Below are positions 19,691-28,115 of a DNA stretch of 64,000 nt, one piece after another. The DNA is taken from assembly GCF_013179735.1 (NCBI RefSeq), contig NZ_JABMEG010000001.1:496001-560000 (forward strand). The letters run 5' to 3'. The notes beneath the pieces were generated by a model. That model did not search any database. It was not told the DNA's origin and saw nothing but the letters and a program-made list of their open reading frames with translations. A program made the position numbers and the translations under genes. Position 1 is the first letter of the stretch, and the number at the start of each line of letters is the position of its first letter. The DNA comes from Permianibacter fluminis. Its GTDB lineage: Bacteria > Pseudomonadota > Gammaproteobacteria > Enterobacterales > Permianibacteraceae.

Positions 19691-20824
19691 TTACAACCGT
19701 CGCTGGCCACCGCGACCTTCCAGTTGCAGGCCGCCCTGCACATCCATGTCGTGACCGACTTCGCCGCTGTCGAGTTTGATCAACAGGCGCAAATCGTTGG
19801 CCGAGTCGGCATGATGCAACGCGTCTTCGTAGGTGATCTCGCCAGCCTTGAACAGCTTGAACAGCGCCTGATCGAAGGTCTGCATGCCGAGCTCGTTCGA
19901 GCGCTTCATGATTTCTTTCAGCAGATGCACTTCGCCCTTGCGGATATGGTCGCTGACCAGTGGCGTGCCGAGCATCACTTCAATGGCGGCCCGGCGGCCG
20001 GCGCCATCCGGCGTCGGGATCAGTTGCTGCGCGACAATACCCTTGAGGTTCAGTGACAGATCCAGCAGCACCTGATTGTGTTTTTCTTTCGGGAAGAAAT
20101 GCAGGATGCGGTCGAGTGCCTGGTTGGCGTTGTTGGCGTGCAGCGTGCACAGCGCCAGGTGGCCGGTTTCGGCAAACGCAACCGCATAATCCATGGTCTC
20201 GGCCGAGCGGACTTCGCCGATCAAAATCACGTCCGGCGCCTGCCGCAAGGTGTTCTTCAGGGCGACTTCGAAAGAATCGGTATCGATACCGACTTCACGC
20301 TGGGTGACGATACACTTTTCATGCTGGTGGATGAATTCGATCGGGTCTTCGATGGTGATGATGTGGCCGGTCGAATTGCGGTTGCGATAGCCGATCATCG
20401 CGGCCAGCGAGGTCGACTTACCGGTGCCGGTGGCGCCGACGAAAATGACCAAACCCCGTTTGGTCATCGCCAGCTGCTTCAACACTTCCGGCAGCTTCAG
20501 CTGTTCCAGCGTCGGAATGGTGGTTTCGATGCGGCGCAGCACCATGCCAACGTTGTTGCGTTGCTGGAAGGCGCTGACCCGGAAGCGGCCAACGCCGCTG
20601 GCCGAAATCGCGAAGTTACATTCCTTGGTGCGGGCAAAATCGCGCCGCTGCTCTTCGTTCATGATCGACAGCACGACTTCGCGGGCCTTCTCGGCCGACA
20701 ATTCCTTTTGCGTGACCGGCACGACCTTGCCGTTGATTTTCATGCACGGTGGCACGCCGGACGTGATGAACAGGTCCGAGGCTTTTTTGCTGACCATGAA
20801 CTTGAGCAGGCCTTCAAAATCCAT
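19691..20824 (-). CDS. pilU: PilU, PilT-dependent pilus retraction ATPase
   Basis: 377 aa hexameric ATPase that assists PilT in type IV pilus retraction. Walker A is GATGTGKSTSLAAMIG (about 131-146), the Asp box lies in IITIEDPIEFIH, Walker B in VILIGEVRSAETM and the His box in TGHLALCTLHANNANQ. It lacks the PilT AIRNLIRE motif and has LVSDHIRKGEVHLLKE instead, and a longer C-terminus; both features mark PilU. It follows pilT on the same strand with 231 bp between them, and has its own terminator. Confidence 0.96.
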   Translation of the reverse strand: MDFEGLLKFMVSKKASDLFITSGVPPCMKINGKVVPVTQKELSAEKAREVVLSIMNEEQRRDFARTKECNFAISASGVGRFRVSAFQQRNNVGMVLRRIETTIPTLEQLKLPEVLKQLAMTKRGLVIFVGATGTGKSTSLAAMIGYRNRNSTGHIITIEDPIEFIHQHEKCIVTQREVGIDTDSFEVALKNTLRQAPDVILIGEVRSAETMDYAVAFAETGHLALCTLHANNANQALDRILHFFPKEKHNQVLLDLSLNLKGIVAQQLIPTPDGAGRRAAIEVMLGTPLVSDHIRKGEVHLLKEIMKRSNELGMQTFDQALFKLFKAGEITYEDALHHADSANDLRLLIKLDSGEVGHDMDVQGGLQLEGRGGQRRL

Positions 20825-21055
20825 TGCGTCATCCTCCGTGCGGCAAGCGGGCTGCGGGGTCAGCGCAGCTTGCGCACTTGTTTTGGTCTTGCCGAAATGA
20901 ACCGACCGCCGCTCGACCGGGTCGAGCTCGGCTGTCGAAATCAGGCGGCGGCAGTGTAGCGGCGGCGCAGGTCACACTTGCTTCTGGTCGCTGGCATTGC
21001 GAACCGGTTCTCACTCGGCGCTGCCAGCCACCACAAGGCAACCAGTGCCAGCGGC

Positions 21056-22090
21056 TTAAAAGTCTTCTTTTGCCTTGGCTTTCTCGCGAGCATCCTGGCG
21101 CGTGATCAGACCTTTCTGAATCAGCTCTTTCAGCGTTTGATCCAGCGTCTGCATGCCGAACTGGGCACCGGTCTGGATGGCGCTGTACATCTGCGCGACT
21201 TTGTCTTCGCGGATCAGGTTACGAATGGCCGGGGTGCCGATCATGATCTCGTGCGCGGCGACCCGGCCGCCGCCGATTTTCTTCAGCAGCGTTTGCGAGA
21301 TGACCGCCTGCAGCGATTCCGACAGCATCGAGCGGACCATCTGCTTTTCCGCCGCCGGGAACACGTCGATGACCCGGTCGATGGTTTTGGCGGCCGAGGT
21401 GGTGTGCAGCGTGCCGAACACCAAGTGGCCGGTTTCGGCAGCGGTCAGCGCTAGCCGGATGGTTTCCAGATCGCGCATTTCGCCAACCAGGATGATGTCC
21501 GGATCTTCCCGCAGCGCCGAGCGCAGGGCTTCGTTGAAGCCGAGCGTGTCGCGGTGCACTTCGCGTTGGTTGACCAGACATTTCTTCGATTCGTGGACGA
21601 ATTCGATCGGGTCTTCGATGGTCAGGATGTGGTCGTATTTGTTTTCGTTGACGTAGTTGACCATGCCGGCCAGCGTGGTCGATTTGCCGGAGCCGGTCGG
21701 GCCGGTCACCAGCACCAGACCACGCGGCTTCATCGACACTTCTTTGAACACGGCGGGCGCGTTCAATTCTTCCAGCGTCAGCACCTGCGACGGAATGGTC
21801 CGGAACACCGCGCCAGCGCCACGGTTCTGGTTGAAGGCGTTGACCCGGAACCGGGCCACACCGGGCAATTCAAACGAGAAGTCCGTTTCCAGAAACTCTT
21901 CGTAATCCTTGCGCTGCTTGTCGTTCATGATGTCGTAAACCAGACCATGAACCATTTTGTGATCAAGCGGCGGCACGTTGATGCGGCGGACATCGCCATC
22001 GACCCGAATCATCGGCGGCAGGCCGGACGACAAATGCAAGTCGGATGCGCGATTCTTGACGCTGAAGGCGAGCAGTTCGGTAATATCCAT
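21056..22090 (-). CDS. pilT: PilT, type IV pilus retraction ATPase
   Basis: 344 aa, the usual PilT length. Walker A is GPTGSGKSTTLAGMV (about 128-142), the Asp box is in ILTIEDPIEFVHES, Walker B in IILVGEMRDLETI, the His box in TGHLVFGTLHTTSAA, and the C-terminal AIRNLIRE motif needed for retraction is present. It is divergent from yggS with an 80 bp gap, an arrangement conserved in Pseudomonas. Together with pilU and the Chp cluster it shows that the organism retracts type IV pili. Confidence 0.97.
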   Translation of the reverse strand: MDITELLAFSVKNRASDLHLSSGLPPMIRVDGDVRRINVPPLDHKMVHGLVYDIMNDKQRKDYEEFLETDFSFELPGVARFRVNAFNQNRGAGAVFRTIPSQVLTLEELNAPAVFKEVSMKPRGLVLVTGPTGSGKSTTLAGMVNYVNENKYDHILTIEDPIEFVHESKKCLVNQREVHRDTLGFNEALRSALREDPDIILVGEMRDLETIRLALTAAETGHLVFGTLHTTSAAKTIDRVIDVFPAAEKQMVRSMLSESLQAVISQTLLKKIGGGRVAAHEIMIGTPAIRNLIREDKVAQMYSAIQTGAQFGMQTLDQTLKELIQKGLITRQDAREKAKAKEDF

Positions 22091-22170
22091 CGACTGATCC
22101 GAATCCCTTAAGTCTGGGAAGGTTGGTTAGGAATGTTATTGATTTGAAACCCGGAGGATCACAATAGCGC

Positions 22171-22863
22171 ATGGCCGCGTCTTTGGCATCCCGTCTGACC
22201 GACCTGCACGCCCGGATTGCCGATGCCGCCCGGCAGGCCGGCCGCGATCCGCGCAGCATCCACTTGCTGGCGGTCTCGAAAACCCAGCCGGCCAGCGCCA
22301 TCCTGAGCGCCTATGACGCCGGCCTGCGGGCGTTCGGCGAAAACTACGTTCAGGAAGCGCTGAGCAAGCAGCCGCAATTGCCGGCCGATATCGAATGGCA
22401 TTGCATCGGCCCGCTGCAGAGCAACAAGAGCAAACCGGTCGCTGAGCACTTTGCCTGGTGCCAGAGTGTCGACAGCCTGAAGCTGGCCGAACGGCTGGCC
22501 CGGCAACGGCCGGCTGGCCTGCCGGCGCTGAATGTCTGCCTGCAACTGAACGTCGGCGCCGAGGTCAGCAAAAGCGGGATTACGGCGGCGGAAGCCGGTG
22601 CCCTGGCCGAAGCCGTTGCCGCACTGCCGGGCCTTCGCCTGCGCGGTCTGATGACCATTCCGCCGCCCAGCGATGATCCCGGCCAGCAACGGCGCTGGTT
22701 CGCCGAAGCGCGCGGTTGTTTCGAGGCGCTGCAGCGACAGCACCCCAGCCTCGACACACTCTCGATGGGCATGTCCAGCGATCTGGAAGCGGCTATCGCC
22801 GAAGGCAGCACGCTCATCCGCATCGGCACGGCGCTGTTTGGTGCTCGGCCGCCGACCCGCTGA
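22171..22863 (+). CDS. yggS: YggS/PLPBP, pyridoxal-phosphate homeostasis protein
   Basis: 230 aa TIM-barrel protein that binds PLP and buffers its cellular level, with no known catalysis. The PLP lysine is Lys37 in LLAVSKTQPA. Other signatures are FGENYVQEAL, WHCIGPLQSNKSKPV, LRLRGLMTIPPPSDD, LSMGMSSDLEAAI and IRIGTALFGAR. It is divergent from pilT and convergent with the outer-membrane protein gene after 7 bp. Confidence 0.96.
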   Translation: MAASLASRLTDLHARIADAARQAGRDPRSIHLLAVSKTQPASAILSAYDAGLRAFGENYVQEALSKQPQLPADIEWHCIGPLQSNKSKPVAEHFAWCQSVDSLKLAERLARQRPAGLPALNVCLQLNVGAEVSKSGITAAEAGALAEAVAALPGLRLRGLMTIPPPSDDPGQQRRWFAEARGCFEALQRQHPSLDTLSMGMSSDLEAAIAEGSTLIRIGTALFGARPPTR

Positions 22864-22870
22864 ACCGGGC

Positions 22871-23791
22871 TCAAAACTGCCAGCGCAAGCCAATCCCGAC
22901 GGTTTCGCGTTGATCGAACATCAACCGGTTCGGCAATTCCTGATGGTCGCGATAGCGCAAAGCGAAGCGGCCCAGTTCGCCATACAGCGTCAGGTCCGAA
23001 TACCGCCATGCCAGCGCCAGCGCCCAGTCATCCACCGCAAGGAAATGCGCGGCCCGGTAGCCACGCCGACCGGACAGCTGCAACTGCAGCCGATCGGTTA
23101 GCGCATAGCGCAGTTCAAGCCCGGCCTGCAGACCCTTGCTGCCGTAGTCGCGGTGAATCCGGTCGGATTCAAGGCGGTTCTCGACACGGGTTTCGTTACT
23201 GATTTCGTTACTGGCTTCGGACTTGGTTTCGGCGCGGGTTTGGTTTTGGGTTTGGGTTTGGCCGCTGTCGACATCAAGCTGAAAATCGAAGTCGAAACCG
23301 ATCAGCGCCAGCTGCCACTCGACTTGCCACGTTGGCCCGGTCCAAAGCGGACGGCCGGCACCGGCGCTGTACCAGTCAAACTGCAGGGCGCTGTCGACCG
23401 TGCTGCCGGCCGGAATCGGCACGCCCCAACTGATCAGATCCTGCTGCAAGGTCTGGCGACCATCGAGCCGGACCCGCTCTGCCTGCAACTGCCAGTTGAA
23501 CGCCGCAGCCGGTCCGCGCAGGGCGAGCCGCGGCCGATGGGCATCGTTGTAACCGAGCTCAGCAAAATCCGGCCGCGCCAGACTGGAACTGCCGGGCTGA
23601 CCGCCGGCCGGGGTCTGGCTGTAACCGGCAACCTCGCCACGACGCCAGCTGAAATCCAGTTCGGCTGCCGCCGCTGTTGTCATGATCATGATGATGGCCA
23701 TGATCGCCATCGTCACGATGGATGCGACAGTTGTAGCGGCAATCACAACGCCGGCACTAACCCGTCGCAAACACCGCCCGCGCTTGTTCAT
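22871..23791 (-). CDS. Probable outer-membrane beta-barrel protein with low-complexity insert
   Basis: 306 aa from the ATG at 23791. A signal peptide has an unusual Met/Ile/Ala-rich core (VTMAIMAIIMIMTTAAAA). The mature part consists of alternating amphipathic strands and ends in Trp-Gln-Phe, the aromatic C-terminus typical of barrels. A Thr/Gln/Glu/Asn-rich insert at about 190-215 (QTQTQNQTRAETKSEASNE) is encoded by degenerate short repeats and could be a surface loop. No family is identified. It is divergent from proC; the frame extends upstream to 23932 without support. Confidence 0.7.
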   Translation of the reverse strand: MNKRGRCLRRVSAGVVIAATTVASIVTMAIMAIIMIMTTAAAAELDFSWRRGEVAGYSQTPAGGQPGSSSLARPDFAELGYNDAHRPRLALRGPAAAFNWQLQAERVRLDGRQTLQQDLISWGVPIPAGSTVDSALQFDWYSAGAGRPLWTGPTWQVEWQLALIGFDFDFQLDVDSGQTQTQNQTRAETKSEASNEISNETRVENRLESDRIHRDYGSKGLQAGLELRYALTDRLQLQLSGRRGYRAAHFLAVDDWALALAWRYSDLTLYGELGRFALRYRDHQELPNRLMFDQRETVGIGLRWQF

Positions 23792-23930
23792 CCGTTTGTC
23801 CGCCGCCAGATACGGTCTCTGGGAACATAGTTGGCCGGTTTTACCAGTGCTTGCCGCAAGCTCGCCAGCGACCGCGGCTTTCTGCGATAGTGCCGCACTG
23901 CCAGCAGCCACTACACGCACCGCCACTCTC

Positions 23931-24782
23931 ATGACTCAACCCGCTTCCCTCGCCCACCAGCGCATTGCCATTCTTGGCTGCGGCAGCCTTGGCGAAAGCC
24001 TGCTGGCCGGCCTGCGCGAACGCGGCCATCCGGCCGCGCTGCTCAGCGCCAGCAGCCGGCGGCCGGAACGCCGGCAGGCATTGGCCGAGCGCTACGGCAT
24101 TGCAACCGCCGCCGACAATGCAGCGCTGGCCGCCGTCGCGGATATCATCGTACTGGCGGTCAAACCGAAGCAAATGGCCGAATTCTGTCGTGATCTGGCG
24201 GCGATCCCGCTCACTGGCAAGCTGTTGGTGTCGGTCGCAGCGGGCATCCGCACCGATCAGCTGCAGCGCTGGTTGAGCGCCGCCTCCGACGCACCGCTGG
24301 CGATTGTCCGCAGCATGCCGAATACCCCGGCCGCGCTGGGTCTGGCCGCAACCGGGCTCTACGCCGACCGCGGCGTCAATGCCAGCCAGCGCGCACTGAC
24401 CGACCAGCTGTTCGCGGCCATCGGCCGCTCGGTCTGGCTCGAAGACGAAAGCTTGATGGATCTGGTCACCGCGATTGCCGGCTCCGGCCCGGCCTATTAC
24501 TTCGCGATCATGGAAGCCATGTTGGCCAGCGCAATCGCACAAGGCATGCCGGCCGCAACCGCCGATCTGCTGATCCGGCAAACCGCACTCGGCGCCAGCA
24601 GTCTGGCGACAGCGACGACCGCACCGGCGCTGGCCGAGTTGCGCCAGCGGGTCACCTCACCGGGCGGCACCACCGAAGCGGCATTGAAGACTTTGGCGGC
24701 GCACGACTTGGCTGGCATCATGGACACCGCGCTGCGGGCCGCCGTTGCCCGTGGCAAGGAACTGGCCGCCGCCAATGATTGA
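23931..24782 (+). CDS. proC: Pyrroline-5-carboxylate reductase
   Basis: 283 aa NADPH-dependent enzyme for the last step of proline synthesis. The Rossmann motif IAILGCGSLGESL is at about 12-24. DIIVLAVKPKQM, LAIVRSMPNTPAALG, ITAIAGSGPAYYF and VTSPGGTTEAAL are the family blocks, the last near the active site. The ATG at 23931 fits the family length. It lies between yggS and yggT, a conserved order (yggS-proC-yggT-yggU), here interrupted by the barrel gene on the other strand. Confidence 0.96.
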   Translation: MTQPASLAHQRIAILGCGSLGESLLAGLRERGHPAALLSASSRRPERRQALAERYGIATAADNAALAAVADIIVLAVKPKQMAEFCRDLAAIPLTGKLLVSVAAGIRTDQLQRWLSAASDAPLAIVRSMPNTPAALGLAATGLYADRGVNASQRALTDQLFAAIGRSVWLEDESLMDLVTAIAGSGPAYYFAIMEAMLASAIAQGMPAATADLLIRQTALGASSLATATTAPALAELRQRVTSPGGTTEAALKTLAAHDLAGIMDTALRAAVARGKELAAAND

Positions 24783-24956
24783 AATGCCAGTGATTGACCT
24801 GATGTTGTGATCAACGATTTGATGCGTTGATGTCGAGTTATTGAGTTGTCGCGTTGTCATGTCGTGGCCGCTGAGTTATCGCGTAACCGATGTGTCGTGG
24901 CTTAGCCGTGGCATCACCCCGTTTTCTCTTTTTTGCAGCCGAGCACCGAAACCAAC

Positions 24957-25502
24957 ATGAGCCCGTTCCAGATCCTGGCGTTTTTGTTCAATCTGTTCAT
25001 TTACGTGGTGCTGCTGCGGTTTTTGCTGCAGCTGGTCCGGGCCGATTTTTACAACCCGCTGTCGCAATTTGTCCTGAAAGCGACCCAGCCGGTGCTGAAG
25101 CCGCTGCGCCGGATCATCGGCGGTGCCGGTGGCATCGACTGGTCGTCGCTGCTGCTGGCCGCAGCGCTGGTGCTGCTGCGCAATTACCTGTTCGGCAGCG
25201 CGATGGCCTATCAACTGGGCATGTGGCTGGCGCTGCCCTTTGATCTGACCTTGCTGATGATCGACGTGCTGATCGTCAGCCTGTTTGGCCGGATGCTGCT
25301 GTCCTGGGTCGATCCGTACCAGGGTCATCCGATGCAGCGGCCGCTGGTGCAACTGACCGAACCGGTGATTCGGCCGTTCCGCCGCATCATTCAGCCCATT
25401 GGCGGCTTTGATCTGGCGCCGATGTTCGGCCTGCTGCTGTTGTACCTGCTGATCTGGGCGGTCAACAGCCTGCCGTTCTGGCTGCGCTCCTTGCTGGCCT
25501 GA
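24957..25502 (+). CDS. YggT family membrane protein
   Basis: 181 aa integral membrane protein with two YggT repeats. Each repeat has helices plus a conserved basic stretch (LKPLRRIIGGAGGIDW and IRPFRRIIQPIGGFDL). About four to five membrane helices are visible. Family members have been linked to osmotic tolerance and cell-envelope functions, but the mechanism is unknown. A start 24 bp upstream (TTG) is also possible. It precedes yggU by 27 bp. Confidence 0.93.
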   Translation: MSPFQILAFLFNLFIYVVLLRFLLQLVRADFYNPLSQFVLKATQPVLKPLRRIIGGAGGIDWSSLLLAAALVLLRNYLFGSAMAYQLGMWLALPFDLTLLMIDVLIVSLFGRMLLSWVDPYQGHPMQRPLVQLTEPVIRPFRRIIQPIGGFDLAPMFGLLLLYLLIWAVNSLPFWLRSLLA

Positions 25503-25529
25503 CGTCTGCCTGCCCGCGCCGACCCTCCG

Positions 25530-25787
25530 GTGAAACTGGCCATTCATGTCCAGCCTCGCGCCAGCCGCAATGCCATAGTCGGTTGGCACGGCGATGCGCT
25601 GAAGGTGGCGCTGACCGCGCCGCCGGTCGAAGGTGCCGCCAATGCTGCGCTGATCGCGTTTCTGGCCGAGGCCTTCGGGCTCAAGCGCAGCCAAGTCAGC
25701 CTGGTCCGTGGCGATAGCAGCCGGCACAAACTGGTCGAGCTGGCTGCCGATGAGGCTGCCATCAACGCCCGACTGCCACCACGTTAG
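25530..25787 (+). CDS. yggU: YggU, DUF167 protein
   Basis: 85 aa with a GTG start. The DUF167 pattern is complete: LAIHVQPRASRNAIVG, LKVALTAPPVEGAANAALI, FLAEAFGLKRSQVSLVRG and SSRHKLVEL. The cellular role is not established. It ends the proC-yggT-yggU run. Confidence 0.93.
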   Translation: MKLAIHVQPRASRNAIVGWHGDALKVALTAPPVEGAANAALIAFLAEAFGLKRSQVSLVRGDSSRHKLVELAADEAAINARLPPR

Positions 25788-25946
25788 ACAGGGATGCCCG
25801 GCCGGCACGCTCGCCCTGCAGCAAGCACCCTCTACAAAATGCTACAGACGGGCCAAAAGTGGCTTGGCATGATGCCGACGTACTGAAAAGTGTCCTTTTT
25901 TTTGCCCGTCGGACGCTATGCCCCGACCAAAGGCAGACGCAGTTCA

Positions 25947-25974
25947 TTGATTTACCGCCGACACTTGGTACACT
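25947..25974 (+). promoter_or_regulatory. Possible sigma-70 promoter of the dynamin-like gene
   Basis: TTGATT (25947-25952) and TACACT (25969-25974) are separated by 16 bp, close to sigma-70 consensus. They lie about 50 bp before the ATG at 26023 in an otherwise noncoding gap. Confidence 0.4.
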
Positions 25975-26022
25975 TTTTAACCATTGGCCGAAAAAGGCCT
26001 CCCGCAGTGGCAGAACCCCAAT

Positions 26023-27990
26023 ATGACCAGCCAGTTGTTTTCCCGCGAAGTTGAATCCTTCGCGCTGTGGAAGGCTCAGATCTCCAAAGACATCCGCGCC
26101 TATCGGCTGTGGCTGCGCCGCAATAACCTGTTTTCGCCGGAAAGCGACCTGCGGCTGTACCACCTGCTGGAAACGCTGCGCTCGGATTACGTGACCATCG
26201 CCTTCGCCGGCGAGTTCTCCCGCGGCAAGACCGAACTCATCAACGCCATTTTCTTCTCCGGCTTCGGCCAGCGCATCCTGCCGTCGCAAGCCGGCCGCAC
26301 CACGATGTGCCCGACCGAGCTGTTCTACGACCGCGATACCCGCACCTCCTATCTGCGGCTGTTGCCGATCGAAACCCGGCTGACCGACGTCACCATCGCC
26401 GATTACCGGACCATGCCCGGCCAATGGGTCGAAATCCCGCTGATGGCCGACAACCCGGCCGAAATGGCCCGGGTCATGATGAGCATCACCGAAACCAAGA
26501 CCGTGCCGATTGACGACGCGATTAAGCTCGGCTTCAAACCCGAGCGGCTCGATGTCAGCGAAACCGATCCGAACAAGGTCGAGATCCCGGCCTGGCGCCA
26601 TGCTCTGGTGTCGTTCCCGCACCCGCTGTTGCAACAGGGTCTGTGCATCCTCGACACCCCGGGCCTGAACGCGCTCGGTTCGGAACCGGAACTGACCCTG
26701 AGCCTGCTGCCGCAAGCACAGGCCGTGGTGTTTGTACTGGCTGCCGATCAAGGCGTCACCGCCTCCGACATGGCGATCTGGGAAGAGCACGTCGCGCAAC
26801 TGAAAGACCGGCCGAATCTTGGCCTGTACGCCGTGCTGAACAAGGTCGACACGCTCTGGGACGAACTCGATTCGCGCAAGAAAATCGAAAAAGCGCTCGG
26901 CCGGGTTCTGCGCAGCACCTCGCGCCATCTCGGTTTGAAAGAAAGCGACATCATTCCGGTCTCGGCCAAGCAAGGTCTGCTCGCCAAAGTGCGGGAAGAT
27001 CAGGCACTGCTGCTGCGTTCGCAAATTCTCGATCTGGAAAAACTGCTGTCCGATGCCGTGCTCGGCAATCGCCGGCAAGCCTTGTGGCAAGGCGTGGTAC
27101 AAGAAGCCGCTGCCCATATCGAAGACAGTTTGCAAGTGCTTGGCGGTCGCCACACCCAGATTGAACAGCAAGCCAAGGAACTGGAGCAGCTGCAAGGCCA
27201 GAACCACGGCCAGCTGGTGCAGATGGTCAAATCCGCACAGGCCATGCAGAACGAATTCCGCCGCAAGCATCTGGCGCTGACGCCGTCGCAGCGCTTGATG
27301 GATCGGCAGGCGCAGATTCTGCTCGACTTGATCAACAACGATGTCATCGGCAGCTTGATCGATCGGACCCAGAGCCGGCTGGTCAACGCCCACACCACCG
27401 TTGGTCTGGTCCGCGCGATGCGGGAATTTTTTGCCGAGATCGATGCCATTGTTGGCGATCTGTCGCACCAGGCCGAGTTGTCGAACCGGATGGCAGAATC
27501 GATTTACCGCAAATTTGAATCCGAGCACGGGCTGAACAAATTCGAACCTCGGCTGTTGCCGGCGCGCGGTTTCCGCCGGCGGCTGCAGGAATTCATTCAT
27601 GACGCCGACGAATTGCCGCGCCTGATGCAAATTGCGCTGACTTTCGAGTCGGTCTCGGTGCGCCGGTTCTTCAATACCACCGTTTCGCAAATCACCCAGT
27701 TTCTGCAGGCGGTGCGCCGCGAGCTGGTCAGCTGGGGCCAGAACGTGTTGGCGCCGCTCGGCCAGCAGTTGCAATCGCAGCGGGCACTGGTCGAGCAACA
27801 TTTGGAGCAGTTGGAGCTGATGCAGAAATCGGGCGCCACCGCGGCCGGTCGCATCCGGGCACTGCAAACCCTGCAACGCGATCTGGGCGGCGAACTGGCC
27901 AGCGGCCGCGAACTGCTGCAGTCGCTGCGCTCGCCGCCACCGGAAGCCGAAGCCAGCAACGTGGTCGAGTTCGCCCGCGCCCGGCGCTGA
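26023..27990 (+). CDS. Bacterial dynamin-like GTPase
   Basis: 655 aa from the ATG at 26023; a TTG start at 25984 in the same frame is possible and neither has a clear ribosome site. The N-terminal GTPase has G1 AGEFSRGKTELINA, G2 in AGRTTMCPTE, G3 DTPGLNALG and G4 LNKVDTLWD. The rest is long helical bundle and coiled coil (about 340-640) without a membrane helix. Dynamin-like proteins remodel or bridge membranes; some protect against envelope stress or phage. Here the gene stands alone between a promoter-like site and a terminator, with no second dynamin partner, so its exact role is open. Confidence 0.9.
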   Translation: MTSQLFSREVESFALWKAQISKDIRAYRLWLRRNNLFSPESDLRLYHLLETLRSDYVTIAFAGEFSRGKTELINAIFFSGFGQRILPSQAGRTTMCPTELFYDRDTRTSYLRLLPIETRLTDVTIADYRTMPGQWVEIPLMADNPAEMARVMMSITETKTVPIDDAIKLGFKPERLDVSETDPNKVEIPAWRHALVSFPHPLLQQGLCILDTPGLNALGSEPELTLSLLPQAQAVVFVLAADQGVTASDMAIWEEHVAQLKDRPNLGLYAVLNKVDTLWDELDSRKKIEKALGRVLRSTSRHLGLKESDIIPVSAKQGLLAKVREDQALLLRSQILDLEKLLSDAVLGNRRQALWQGVVQEAAAHIEDSLQVLGGRHTQIEQQAKELEQLQGQNHGQLVQMVKSAQAMQNEFRRKHLALTPSQRLMDRQAQILLDLINNDVIGSLIDRTQSRLVNAHTTVGLVRAMREFFAEIDAIVGDLSHQAELSNRMAESIYRKFESEHGLNKFEPRLLPARGFRRRLQEFIHDADELPRLMQIALTFESVSVRRFFNTTVSQITQFLQAVRRELVSWGQNVLAPLGQQLQSQRALVEQHLEQLELMQKSGATAAGRIRALQTLQRDLGGELASGRELLQSLRSPPPEAEASNVVEFARARR

Positions 27991-28011
27991 ACCCGGCTCG
28001 TCAACAGACCT

Positions 28012-28039
28012 GAAAAACCCGGCCTCGGCCGGGTTTTTC
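28012..28039. terminator. Intrinsic terminator after the dynamin-like gene
   Basis: AAAAACCCGGCC and GGCCGGGTTTTT form a GC-rich stem ending in a T-run, 22 bp after the stop codon. Confidence 0.9.
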
Positions 28040-28115
28040 ATTGCCGCCACCGGTCAATCCGAACCGCCGGACTATGCTTGCAGCACACGGCCTTCCGCTG
28101 TAGGTGCTCGCCATC

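Noticed and set aside
25762-28050. Minus-strand open frame of 762 codons
   Set aside because: Shadow of the dynamin-like gene, which has all GTPase motifs on the other strand.
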